Assembly: GCA_020634395.1 (NCBI GenBank)
Contig: JACKBU010000051.1
Span: 1 to 14,532, forward strand
DNA from: Ardenticatenaceae bacterium
GTDB lineage: Bacteria; Chloroflexota; Anaerolineae; Promineifilales; Promineifilaceae
Reading direction: 5' to 3'
Length of the DNA stretch: 14,532 nt
Shown here: positions 1 to 6,873 of the stretch, piece by piece
Layout: each line of letters starts with the position of its first letter
Position numbering within the stretch: position 1 is the stretch's first letter
Position numbers and translations under genes: made by a program
Notes under the pieces: model-generated
What the model was told of the DNA's origin: nothing
What the model saw: only the letters and a program-made list of their open reading frames with translations
The model's database searches: none

Positions 1-70
1 TTTGTTGGTTGGGTGGGTAACATCTCAATGTCAGGGAGCCGTCAGAGGGGGTGTAACGGCCGTCTTTCTA

Positions 71-180
71 GCCCCGTTTACGGGGCGTTGTTTTTTAGCC
101 TGGCGCTTTAGCTCCAGGCATTGCCCGCACCGACCAGCGCTAAAGCGCCAGTCTGTCAAACGACGCCGGGTAAACCCGGC
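71..180. repeat. REP-like hairpin cluster, copy 1
   Basis: Four short inverted repeats with TTTA or TAAA loops follow one another: GCCCCG-TTTA-CGGGGC at 71-86; an imperfect stem GCCTGG/CCAGGC around TTTA at 98-119; GCGC-TAAA-GCGC with outer GAC/GTC at 132-153; GCCGGG-TAAA-CCCGGC at 165-180. Positions 161-182 are an exact 22-bp reverse complement of 3881-3902, and 83-119 resembles the reverse complement of 3821-3859. This is the layout of REP/BIME-type non-autonomous repeats. No gene is seen in 1-305; the short reading frames there are translations of these repeats. The last stem lies downstream of the minus-strand permease gene and could protect its 3' end. Confidence 0.75.
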
Positions 181-225
181 TTCTAGCGCCTTTACCCAAA
201 TTGACCCTGAAAAACTGCGAATGTG

Positions 226-289
226 TTTGTTGGCTGGTGGGTTGGTTACACCAACAAACCTAACCAACCAACAAACCTAACCAACCAAC
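226..289. repeat. TTTGTTGG-type tandem and inverted repeats
   Basis: Positions 1-22 and 226-250 are similar direct repeats (TTTGTTGG, then GTGGGT-like sequence, ending TAACA or TTACA). They are followed by two head-to-tail 17-bp units starting at 251 and 268, which contain CCAACAAACC and are inverted relative to the first pair; GTTGG-TTACA-CCAAC at 241-255 forms the centre. The repeats thus bracket the REP-like cluster on both sides. No T-run follows a stem in the direction of the neighbouring permease gene, so I do not call a terminator. Confidence 0.6.
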
Positions 290-305
290 GATCCAACCAT
301 CCTAC

Positions 306-1001
306 TCAACCCACCTTCACCACAAAGTTATAAAACGCCCGGCGGCAGGCCGCGTACAAAATCGCCAGCCACAGCAGGCTGTAGCCCAGGCCATAAACCC
401 ACTGCCATAGGGCGATGGGTTCCCAGGCGGCTTGCAGCAGCACCAGCGGCGCCTGCCAGGGGTGCAAATACACCAGCCAGGACGACCACTGCAGCAGATA
501 CGCCACCATCGGCAGCGACATAACGGCCGTGTACCCGATCGACGGCAGCAAGTATTCATTGATCGAATCGTAGCGCACGACCACCAGGAACCCGGCCAGA
601 CAAAACAGCGCGGCGGCAACGGCCGTGCCCAACAGCAGCGGCAGCAGGTTCACCTGGCCGCGAAAGGCATAAAGCGTAAACGCGCCATTCTCCACCAGCG
701 CCAGCGCCGTTAACGTCAGCACTTTGGCCGCCAGATATTCGCCCCGGCGCAGCGGCGTCACGATTTGCGCCGTCAGCGTGCCCTCGGCCTTTTCCAGCAG
801 CACCAGCCCGCCCATAAAGTAAAACGTGCCCACGGGCAGATTGCTAAAAATCACCACCGGAAACAACCAGGCCAGGTAATCGCCGCGAATCTGGCTCAAC
901 AGGCCAATCACCACCACGACGATGACCAGCGAGGCGTAATAAAAGCCATTGCGAAATTGCAGACGCACGTCCCAAAGGATGGTTGACTGTAAGCGGGTCA
1001 T
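306..1001 (-). CDS. ABC-2 type transporter permease (fluoroquinolone/multidrug export type)
   Basis: This 231-residue protein is the membrane subunit of an ABC exporter. Six hydrophobic segments are visible, at about residues 20-38, 43-69, 93-113, 119-142, 148-170 and 201-220. After the second comes the LLEKAEGTLTAQIVTPLRRGEYLAAK type segment (about 69-93), which is typical of ABC-2 permeases, where an E-x-G-T-L motif precedes a polar loop. Its start overlaps the stop of the ATPase gene by 4 bp (ATGA), so the two are translationally coupled and should form one complex. The family that best fits this short-permease/ATPase pairing is the fluoroquinolone export type known from mycobacteria. The substrate cannot be read from the sequence, and a lipid or peptide exporter is possible. 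The order is tetR, ATPase, permease on one strand. Confidence 0.82.
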   Translation of the reverse strand: MTRLQSTILWDVRLQFRNGFYYASLVIVVVVIGLLSQIRGDYLAWLFPVVIFSNLPVGTFYFMGGLVLLEKAEGTLTAQIVTPLRRGEYLAAKVLTLTALALVENGAFTLYAFRGQVNLLPLLLGTAVAAALFCLAGFLVVVRYDSINEYLLPSIGYTAVMSLPMVAYLLQWSSWLVYLHPWQAPLVLLQAAWEPIALWQWVYGLGYSLLWLAILYAACRRAFYNFVVKVG

Positions 1002-1870
1002 GCCAGACTTCTCCCGGTCACGCGGATGAAGATGTCTTCCAGCGTGGCCTCTTGTGAATGAATGGTTTGCAGCGGATACCGGCGCAGGATGTCTTGAAAA
1101 CGGCCGTTCTCCGCCAACCCTGCCAGCGCGAACTCCTCCTGGGTAGAACGGCCGTCACCATTGGCCGCATACTCCACGCGCACCAGCGGCGCGCCATACG
1201 CCAGCTTCAACGCGCGCGGCGAATCAATCAACTCAATCGCCCCATCCACGATGAAGGCCACCCGGTCGCACAGCGCCTCGGCCACCGTCATGTCGTGGGT
1301 GGTCAGGAAGATGGTCTTGCCCGCCTGCTGCTGCGCCTTGATCAAGTCCTTCACCTTGCGCGCGTTCATCGGGTCCAACCCGGCCGTTGGCTCGTCCAGA
1401 AACAGCAGTTCCGGGTCGTGGAGCAGGGCGCGGGCCAGCGTCAGGCGGTTCTTCATCCCTTTGGAAAACTGGCCGACCAGCATGTCGCCATCTTCCGCCA
1501 GCCCCACCTGCGCCAGCAGGTCGCGCGGGTCGCGGGTGGCCCGGCTGTAGAGCGAAGCGAAGTAGGTCAGGTTTTCGACGGCCGTCAGCTTCAGATAATG
1601 GTTCGGCAGCTCAAACGAGACGCCAATGCGCTCGTAATAATCCGAACCCCAGCCGGCCAGATCGCGCCCAAAGACGGAAACCTGACCCTGGTAGCCCTGA
1701 AGCAGCCCAATGAGAATCTTTTGCGTGGTGGATTTACCCGCCCCGCTCGGCCCCAAAAAGCCGAAGATTTCGCCGGGCTGCACGGCAAAGTTGAGGTGAT
1801 GGATGGCCGGAACGGCCGTTTTGGCATACGTAAACTGCAAATCTTGTACAGTAATCATGAAAACACTCAT
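998..1870 (-). CDS. ABC transporter ATP-binding protein (exporter type)
   Basis: This 290-residue nucleotide-binding subunit energises the adjacent permease. Walker A GPSGAGKST is at about residues 40-48, the signature region FSKGMK at 135-140 (a divergent form of LSGGQ), Walker B LLFLDEP at 155-161 followed by the D-loop GLD, and the H-loop TTHD at 190-193. At the expected Q-loop position the sequence reads IGVSFELPN, with Glu where Gln is usual. About 80 C-terminal residues follow the core, as in drug and DrrA-like exporters; the substrate side is set by the permease. Start: ATG at 1870 gives MSVFMITV; Met5 at 1858 is an alternative, and neither has a clear Shine-Dalgarno. It overlaps the permease gene by 4 bp and lies 46 bp after tetR, so a tetR-controlled operon is likely. 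Confidence 0.9.
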   Translation of the reverse strand: MSVFMITVQDLQFTYAKTAVPAIHHLNFAVQPGEIFGFLGPSGAGKSTTQKILIGLLQGYQGQVSVFGRDLAGWGSDYYERIGVSFELPNHYLKLTAVENLTYFASLYSRATRDPRDLLAQVGLAEDGDMLVGQFSKGMKNRLTLARALLHDPELLFLDEPTAGLDPMNARKVKDLIKAQQQAGKTIFLTTHDMTVAEALCDRVAFIVDGAIELIDSPRALKLAYGAPLVRVEYAANGDGRSTQEEFALAGLAENGRFQDILRRYPLQTIHSQEATLEDIFIRVTGRSLA

Positions 1871-1873
1871 TAA

Positions 1874-1901
1874 CGATGAACGATGAATGGGGAATGATGA
1901 A
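1874..1901. repeat. Short tandem CGATGAA repeat between tetR and the ABC ATPase gene
   Basis: CGATGAA is repeated head to tail at 1874-1880 and 1881-1887, followed by a looser ATGATGAAC. It fills most of the 46-bp gap between the TetR and ATPase genes. No promoter or terminator is evident, so the three genes can be co-transcribed. Confidence 0.4.
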
Positions 1902-1916
1902 CAAAGAAAGAAGAAA

Positions 1917-2537
1917 TCAGGCGGGGGCGAGGAGGCGCTGCAGCAGGTTGACCATGCGCTCGGCGGCGGTGTCCAGGGTGGCCGCGTTTTGGTCTTCCAG
2001 TTGGGCCAGCAGCCAGCGGTCGTGGGTTTCGTCCAGCGCCATCACCAGGGCGATGAGCAGCTCTTCGGGCAAATCGTCCCGCACCACGCCCAGTTCCCGC
2101 CCGCGCCGGATCAGGTCGTCCAGCACGGTGGTGAGCGTTTGCCACATCTCGGCCAGCGGCCCTTCGGCCAGCACTTCGGCGGCTACCGGCCCGCCAGATT
2201 TGACCAGCCCAAAGACCCACGGCCGTTCGGCAAACTGGCTGAACTGCTCCCGGTAAACCTGCAACAGGGTGGGCCAAAAGGAAACGGCCGTTGTCTGCGC
2301 AAAATTCCAGGGCACGTCGCCCAAAAATTCCTGCAAATAATGATTCACCGTCGCCCCATACAGGTCGGCTTTATTGTCAAAGTAGTAATACGCCGCCCCC
2401 TTGCTGATCCCGGCGTCGGCCAGAATCTGGTTCATGGAGGCGTGTTCGTAGCCATCGGCGGCGAAGGCTTTCGCGGCCGTTTCCAGGATACGTTCTCGTT
2501 TTTCCGGCGATAAGTTGTCAAATCGTGGTCGCGGCAT
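1917..2537 (-). CDS. TetR/AcrR family transcriptional regulator
   Basis: The protein of 206 residues has the TetR plan: an N-terminal helix-turn-helix (ILETAAKAFAADGYEHASM, then ILADAGISKGAAYYYF and NKADLY, about residues 17-60) and a variable ligand-binding C-terminal domain. GISKGAAYYYFDNK is the classic recognition-helix signature. ATG at 2537 is chosen because AAGGA lies 7 nt upstream; a GTG one codon earlier (2540) has poorer spacing. The gene is first on the minus strand, followed after 46 bp by the ABC ATPase and permease genes. It is therefore probably the local repressor of that exporter, responding to an exported compound. A strong promoter with an inverted repeat just after its -10 box (2564-2623) suggests autorepression. 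The ligand is unknown. Confidence 0.9.
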   Translation of the reverse strand: MPRPRFDNLSPEKRERILETAAKAFAADGYEHASMNQILADAGISKGAAYYYFDNKADLYGATVNHYLQEFLGDVPWNFAQTTAVSFWPTLLQVYREQFSQFAERPWVFGLVKSGGPVAAEVLAEGPLAEMWQTLTTVLDDLIRRGRELGVVRDDLPEELLIALVMALDETHDRWLLAQLEDQNAATLDTAAERMVNLLQRLLAPA

Positions 2538-2563
2538 CACATTTTCCTTCTTAAACCATCTGG

Positions 2564-2594
2564 TTAGACTGTTCGGTTAAACCATACGGTCTAA
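2564..2594. promoter_or_regulatory. Probable TetR operator (15-bp arms)
   Basis: TTAGACTGTTCGGTT at 2564-2578 and the arm at 2580-2594 (ending CGGTCTAA) form an inverted repeat around one central base, with 12 of 15 positions matching. A further half-site-like palindrome AACCA-TC-TGGTT lies at 2554-2565. The repeat sits immediately downstream of the tetR -10 box and about 25 bp before the tetR start, where a repressor would block transcription. Binding by the adjacent TetR protein is inferred from position. Confidence 0.6.
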
Positions 2595-2623
2595 AATGTA
2601 ATCGAAAAGGATTCGGTTGTCAA
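2595..2623 (-). promoter_or_regulatory. Promoter of the tetR-ABC operon
   Basis: On the minus strand a perfect TTGACA -35 box (2618-2623), a 17-bp spacer and TACATT as -10 box (2595-2600) lie about 57 bp upstream of the tetR start. This is a near-consensus housekeeping sigma promoter. The presumed TetR operator starts directly after the -10 box. Confidence 0.65.
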
Positions 2624-2638
2624 TACCCAATTTTTTAG

Positions 2639-2667
2639 TTGACAGGCACGGCCGTTTTTGTTACCAT
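2639..2667 (+). promoter_or_regulatory. Promoter of the lacI-family gene
   Basis: TTGACA at 2639-2644, a 17-bp spacer and TACCAT at 2662-2667 form a housekeeping-type promoter. The spacer holds one of the two intergenic ACGGCCGT copies (2648-2655). The 14-bp LacI-type operator starts 11 bp after the -10 box, at the expected transcript start. The promoter is divergent from the tetR promoter; the two -35 boxes are 15 bp apart. Confidence 0.6.
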
Positions 2668-2677
2668 TTGCGCATTA

Positions 2678-2691
2678 TGAGAGCGCTCTCA
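2678..2691. promoter_or_regulatory. LacI-family operator TGAGAGCGCTCTCA
   Basis: A perfect 14-bp palindrome centred on CG lies just downstream of the lacI promoter. LacI-family operators typically have a central CG. The site differs at one symmetric position from TGGGAGCGCTCCCA, the known operator of the cellobiose repressor CebR in Streptomyces. Autoregulation by the LacI protein encoded downstream is inferred. I found no second copy of this palindrome in the window. Confidence 0.75.
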
Positions 2692-2746
2692 AATAGTGGG
2701 GTAGCTTCTGGTGAACGCCAGAAAATGGATGGAGCCGTATAAACCG

Positions 2747-3763
2747 ATGGATGAACGCCTGACCCTGGAAAAAATCGGCGAACTGGCCGGCGTCTCGCGG
2801 GCGACGGTCTCGCGAGTGGTGAACAGCCAGCCCAACGTGCGCCCGGAAGTGCGCGAGCGCGTGCTGGCTGTAATCGCCGAGACGGGCTACCAGCCCCATC
2901 TGGCGGCCCGTTCGCTGGCTTCCAATCGCACCGGCCTGATCGGGCTGGTTATTCCGCGCATTTTGCAGTCGCTGTTCACCGACCCCTACTATCCGCGCCT
3001 GCTCCAGGGCGTCACCCAGGTCTGCAACGAGCATGCCGTGATCCTGACGCTCTTCATGTTCCATTCGGAGGATGAGGAAACCCGGCTGTATCCGCGCGTG
3101 CTGCGGCCGGGCACGCTGGATGGGGTGGTGGTGGTCTCCTCGCAGGAGGAAGACCCGCTGATTGCCCGGCTGGCGGAATCGGGCCTGCCGTTTATTGTGA
3201 TTGGGCGGCCAACGGATGCCACGGCCGTTAGTTATGTGGACGTGGATAACGTGACCGGCGCGGAAACGGCCGTGTCCCATCTCATCAACCTCGGCCGCCA
3301 GCGCATTGCCACCATTACCGGCCGTCAGGACATGAGCGCCGGGTTGGACCGTTTGGAAGGGTATCGTCGGGCGCTGTTGGCCAGCGGCCGGGCCATCGAC
3401 GAAGCCCTAATCGCTGCGGGCGAGTTTGAAGAAGGCCAGGCCTATGAAGCCATGCTGCGCCTGCTGCCTCAACAGCCCGATGCCGTCTTTGTGGCCTCCG
3501 ATGCGATGGCTCTGGGCGCGCTCAACGCCCTGCACAGCGCCGGGCTGGAAGTGCCTGGTGACGTGGCCGTGGTCGGCTACGACGATTTGCCCGCCGCCGC
3601 CATCGCCTCGCCGCCGCTGACCACCGTGCGCCAGCCCATTCGCCGTTTTGGGGCGCTGGCGGTAGAAACTTTGTTAAATATTATCGAAACCGGCTCGGAG
3701 CCACCGCGCCACATTCTTCTGCCCACCGAATTAATCATCCGCGAAACGTGCGGCGGGAGCTGA
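2747..3763 (+). CDS. LacI family transcriptional regulator (probable cello-oligosaccharide repressor)
   Basis: With the start at 2747 the protein has 338 residues, normal for LacI/GalR regulators. It begins MDERLTLEKIGELAGVSRAT, then VSRVVN, the family's N-terminal DNA-binding helix-turn-helix, followed by the hinge region ending LAARSLASNRTGLIG. The rest is a periplasmic-binding-like sugar domain with the typical VFVASDAMALGAL and VAVVGYDD segments near the C-terminus. Upstream in-frame starts exist (GTG 2711, ATG 2729), none with a clear Shine-Dalgarno; 2747 was chosen because the domain starts at once. The gene has a promoter and a CebR-like palindrome in front. The next gene downstream on the same strand is cellobiose phosphorylase, so cellobiose or a cello-oligosaccharide is the likely inducer; this is inference. 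Confidence 0.9.
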   Translation: MDERLTLEKIGELAGVSRATVSRVVNSQPNVRPEVRERVLAVIAETGYQPHLAARSLASNRTGLIGLVIPRILQSLFTDPYYPRLLQGVTQVCNEHAVILTLFMFHSEDEETRLYPRVLRPGTLDGVVVVSSQEEDPLIARLAESGLPFIVIGRPTDATAVSYVDVDNVTGAETAVSHLINLGRQRIATITGRQDMSAGLDRLEGYRRALLASGRAIDEALIAAGEFEEGQAYEAMLRLLPQQPDAVFVASDAMALGALNALHSAGLEVPGDVAVVGYDDLPAAAIASPPLTTVRQPIRRFGALAVETLLNIIETGSEPPRHILLPTELIIRETCGGS

Positions 3764-3783
3764 GATGGGTCCAATCTTTTTGT

Positions 3784-3801
3784 GGATTAAAAAATTAATC
3801 C
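3784..3801. terminator. AT-rich stem-loop after the lacI-family gene
   Basis: GGATTAA-AAAA-TTAATCC forms a perfect 7-bp stem with a 4-base loop, 20 bp after the stop codon. It lacks a following T-run, and the stem is AT-rich, so termination is uncertain; a protein-binding palindrome is the alternative. Confidence 0.35.
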
Positions 3802-3820
3802 GGTAACAATTGCCCGCTTC

Positions 3821-3930
3821 GCCTGCGGCTAAAGCCCTAGGCTGCAAAACAACGCCCGATGAACCGGGCTTAAAGAATAAAAGCCGGGTTTACCCGGCGT
3901 CGATATTTAGCCCGGACGTTTACGTCCGGG
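3821..3930. repeat. REP-like hairpin cluster, copy 2 (inverted)
   Basis: Four inverted repeats are seen: GCCT/AGGC around GGC-TAAA-GCC at 3821-3842; GCCCG/CGGGC at 3854-3869; GCCGGG-TTTA-CCCGGC at 3883-3898; and CCCGGACG-TTTA-CGTCCGGG, an 8-bp perfect stem, at 3911-3930. Positions 3881-3902 are the exact reverse complement of 161-182, and 3821-3859 resembles the reverse complement of 83-119, so this is a diverged inverted copy of the cluster at 71-180. It occupies the space between the lacI-family gene and the cellobiose phosphorylase gene, and its strong last stem could end lacI transcripts. I see no convincing promoter for the downstream gene in 3931-4009. Confidence 0.75.
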
Positions 3931-4009
3931 TAAGATAGCAATTACCCAATTCCTTAAAGCCTAAAAGATTTGACCAATCTGGGCCTACACCTATCAAGAG
4001 GGGAACATC

Positions 4010-6457
4010 ATGCGCTACGGATATTTTGACGACGACAAACGAGAATACGTAATCACCCGGCCGGACACACCGCTGCCGTGGATCAACTACCTGGGCAAAG
4101 AGGACTTTTTCGGCCTGATTTCCAACACGGCCGGGGGCTACACCTTTTACCAGGATGCGCGCCTGCGGCGGCTGACGCGCTACCGCTACAACAACGTGCC
4201 CACCGATGCCGGCGGCCGTTACCTCTACCTGCGCGACGACGCCAGCGGCGAGTTCTGGTCGCCCACCTGGCAGCCAACGCGCCGCGAATTGCAAGAATAT
4301 ACCTGCCGGCATGGGATGGGCTACACCACCATATCCGGCACGTATGCCGACATCGAGGCCGAGGTGCGCTACTTCATCCCCATCGGTGAACGGTTGGAAG
4401 TGTGGCAGGCGACGGTGAGCAACCGGCGGGCAGAGACGGCCGAACTCTCGTTGTTTTCCAGCGTGGAGTTTGCCCTGTGGGATGCCTGGGACGATGCCAC
4501 CAATTTCCAGCGCAACCTGAACATCGGTGAGGTGGAGGTGGAAGGCAGCGTGATCTACCACAAGACCGAATATCGGGAACGGCGCGATCATTTCGCCTAT
4601 TTTGCCTGCTCGGAAGAGGTGGCCGGCTACGACACGTCACGCGACGCTTTTTTGGGACCTTATCGCGGCTGGGACAATCCCACGGCCGTTGCCGAAGGCC
4701 AATCGCGCAATTCCCACGCCCACGGCTGGGCGCCCATTGGCTGCCACCACATCCGGCTGAGGCTGGAACCGGGCGAAAACCGCCAGGTGATCTTTTTGCT
4801 GGGCTACCAGGAAAATCCGCGCGAGGCCAAATTCGACCCGCCCGGCTCGCAAACCATCAACAAGCAGTTGGTGCGGCCGACGATAGAGAGGTATTTGGAT
4901 ACGGCCGTTGTCGATTCCGCCTTCCGCGCCCTGCAAGCCTACTGGTCCGACCTGCTGGGCATCTTCCAGGTGACCTCGCCGGACGAACATACCAACCGCA
5001 TGGTCAACATCTGGAACGCCTACCAGTGCATGGTCACGTTTAATATGTCGCGCTCGGCCTCCTATTTTGAATCGGGCATTGGCCGGGGGATGGGCTTCCG
5101 TGACAGCAACCAGGACTTGCTCGGCTTTGTCCACATGGTGCCCGAACGCGCCCGCGAGCGCATTCTGGACATCGCCGCCACGCAGCTGCCCAGCGGCGGC
5201 GCGTATCACCAATACCAGCCGCTCACCAAGCGTGGCAACAACGCCGTCGGCGGCAACTTCAACGACGATCCGCTGTGGCTGGTGCTGGGCGTGGCCGCGT
5301 ATCTGAAGGAAACGGCCGATTTTGCCATCCTCGACGAGCCGGTTCCCTACGACAACCAGCCGGGCAGCGAAACCTCGCTGTACGAACATTTGCAGCGCAG
5401 CGTACAGTACACCCTCGACCGGCTGGGCGCCCATGGCCTGCCGTTGATCGGCCGTGCCGATTGGAACGACTGCCTGAACCTGAACACCTTCTCCTCGGAG
5501 CCGGGCGAATCGTTCCAGACGACGACCAACAAGGATGGCAAAGTGGCCGAATCGGTGTTTATCGCCGGACTGTTTGTGCTGGCGGCCGACGAGATGGCGG
5601 CGCTGGCGGCGACGTTGGGCCAGACAGAAGAAGCGGCCGGTTACCGGCAGGCAGCGGCGGCGATGGCTGAAACGACGCTGCAGCACGGCTGGGACGGCCG
5701 TTGGTTCCTGCGCGCCTACGATGACAACAGCGACAAGGTCGGGTCGCACGAATGTGAGGAAGGGCAGATTTTCATCGAGCCGCAGGGCATGTGTGTGATG
5801 GCGGGCATTGGGCTGGATAACGGCCGTGCCGCTCAGGCGCTCGACAGCGTACGCCAGCATCTGGCTACCGAACATGGCATCGTTCTCTTACAGCCTGCTT
5901 TTTCGCGCTATTACCTGAACCTGGGCGAGATTTCCTCCTATCCGCCCGGCTACAAAGAAAACGCCAGCGTCTTCTGCCACACCAATCCCTGGATCATGAT
6001 CGCCGAAACCATCGTCGGGCGCGGCGATGACGCCTTCGACTACTACGAGCGCATCAACCCCTCTGCCCGCGAGGCCATCAGCGAGGTACACCGCTCGGAA
6101 CCCTACGTTTACGCCCAGACCATCGCCGGTATCGACGCAGCGACCTTCGGCGAGGCCAAAAATTCGTGGCTGTCCGGCACGGCCGCCTGGAACTACGTGG
6201 CCATCACCCAATGGATTCTGGGCATTCGGCCTACCTACGACGGCCTGATCGTCGCCCCGGTGGTCCCAGAAGACTGGGCCGATTTCACGGTGACGCGTTT
6301 GTTCCGCGGGGTGGTGTATCGGTTTGAGGTAGAGCGCGTGGGAAAGGGCACGGCCGTTTCCCTCATCGTGGATGGCGTGCCGGTTGACGGGAACGTGGTG
6401 GCGGCGCCGGAAGGAAAAACGGCCGTGACGGTGCAGGTGAAATTAGGCACGGCGTAA
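4010..6457 (+). CDS. Cellobiose phosphorylase (GH94)
   Basis: The 815-residue enzyme should split cellobiose with phosphate into alpha-glucose 1-phosphate and glucose in the cytoplasm (EC 2.4.1.20). It starts MRYGYFDDDKREYVIT and continues PWINYLG and SNTAGGYTFY, DARLRRLTRYRYNN, closely matching the N-terminus of clostridial cellobiose phosphorylases of about 811 residues. The catalytic segment GRADWNDCLN has its D-W-N-D at residues 484-487, where GH94 enzymes carry the acid catalyst Asp. The (alpha/alpha)6-barrel region spans roughly 300-730, followed by a beta-sandwich tail. ATG 4010 has GAGGGG 6 nt upstream. No signal peptide is seen. It lies downstream of the LacI regulator across a REP cluster. 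Cellodextrin phosphorylase is the alternative, but the length and N-terminus favour cellobiose. Confidence 0.93.
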   Translation: MRYGYFDDDKREYVITRPDTPLPWINYLGKEDFFGLISNTAGGYTFYQDARLRRLTRYRYNNVPTDAGGRYLYLRDDASGEFWSPTWQPTRRELQEYTCRHGMGYTTISGTYADIEAEVRYFIPIGERLEVWQATVSNRRAETAELSLFSSVEFALWDAWDDATNFQRNLNIGEVEVEGSVIYHKTEYRERRDHFAYFACSEEVAGYDTSRDAFLGPYRGWDNPTAVAEGQSRNSHAHGWAPIGCHHIRLRLEPGENRQVIFLLGYQENPREAKFDPPGSQTINKQLVRPTIERYLDTAVVDSAFRALQAYWSDLLGIFQVTSPDEHTNRMVNIWNAYQCMVTFNMSRSASYFESGIGRGMGFRDSNQDLLGFVHMVPERARERILDIAATQLPSGGAYHQYQPLTKRGNNAVGGNFNDDPLWLVLGVAAYLKETADFAILDEPVPYDNQPGSETSLYEHLQRSVQYTLDRLGAHGLPLIGRADWNDCLNLNTFSSEPGESFQTTTNKDGKVAESVFIAGLFVLAADEMAALAATLGQTEEAAGYRQAAAAMAETTLQHGWDGRWFLRAYDDNSDKVGSHECEEGQIFIEPQGMCVMAGIGLDNGRAAQALDSVRQHLATEHGIVLLQPAFSRYYLNLGEISSYPPGYKENASVFCHTNPWIMIAETIVGRGDDAFDYYERINPSAREAISEVHRSEPYVYAQTIAGIDAATFGEAKNSWLSGTAAWNYVAITQWILGIRPTYDGLIVAPVVPEDWADFTVTRLFRGVVYRFEVERVGKGTAVSLIVDGVPVDGNVVAAPEGKTAVTVQVKLGTA

Positions 6458-6466
6458 AGATAGGGG

Positions 6467-6511
6467 ACTGGAGATTAGAGAGTGGAGATTTTATTAGTCT
6501 CCAGTCTCCAT
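6467..6511. terminator. Likely bidirectional terminator hairpin
   Basis: ACTGGAGA (6467-6474) pairs with TCTCCAGT (6498-6505); TGGAGA at 6483-6488 can instead pair with TCTCCA at 6498-6503 around a T-rich loop. The site lies between the convergent ends of the phosphorylase gene and the minus-strand DUF4926 gene, where a shared terminator is expected. Confidence 0.5.
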
Positions 6512-6537
6512 TAACAAATTGGGCCAGTTGTGCCTGA

Positions 6538-6873
6538 TCAGGCGGCGAGGGGGTAGCTTGTTTGTCTGGTGGAGAGGAAGCGCGCGAAATCTAGCACTTC
6601 ATTGCGGGCGGTTGAAGGCAGCAAGTCTACGACCTGAGCGATTTGATCGGGAATGGATACGGCCGTTTCTGTGCTTGCTTGCCAGACGACGACAAACTGC
6701 TGACGGTTCAAGGGGCACAGGGCGATAGTCTCGCCGCGCTCATCGACAAATTCAACCTCGAATTCGTCATGGTTGTGCTGGTGTACCAACGTGCCTTGGG
6801 CGCCAAGGGGTAAATTTTCGCCGGGTATGGCTACAAGGAGTTCAACGACGTCAAGTAATGCTGGTCTTATCAT
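6538..6873 (-). CDS. DUF4926 domain protein with DUF2281-like tail
   Basis: This small protein of 111 residues has two parts. Residues 1-65 (LLDVVELLVAIPGENLPLGA, then QGTLVHQH and FEVEFVDERGETIALCPL) fit the DUF4926 family, a compact beta-barrel-like domain of unknown role. Residues about 75-105 (IPDQIAQVVDLLPSTARNEV, then LDFARFLS) resemble the short DUF2281 helix pair found in several antitoxin-like proteins. The start overlaps the stop of the upstream DUF6883 gene by 4 bp (ATGA), so the two are translationally coupled. Small coupled pairs of this type recall toxin-antitoxin modules, but no toxin activity is known for either family here, so that is only a hypothesis. It converges on the phosphorylase gene. 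Confidence 0.72.
   Translation of the reverse strand: MIRPALLDVVELLVAIPGENLPLGAQGTLVHQHNHDEFEVEFVDERGETIALCPLNRQQFVVVWQASTETAVSIPDQIAQVVDLLPSTARNEVLDFARFLSTRQTSYPLAA

Noticed and set aside
31..267. 78-92 residue reading frames on both strands in the left gene-free stretch
   Set aside because: They are translations of the REP-like hairpins and border repeats, with no start signal or recognisable domain.
71..289. CRISPR array
   Set aside because: The repeats are short, of unequal spacing and diverged, and no regular repeat-spacer pattern exists.
1058..1873. 271-residue plus-strand reading frame
   Set aside because: It is the antisense shadow of the ABC ATPase gene, whose motifs are complete; the frame is rich in Arg, Gln and His as expected for a shadow.
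3764..4009. A second CebR-like operator before the phosphorylase gene
   Set aside because: No GAGCGCTC core is present in this gap or before the GH1 gene.
4637..5875. 412-residue minus-strand reading frame
   Set aside because: It is antisense to the cellobiose phosphorylase gene, has no family features, and the sense frame is fully conserved.
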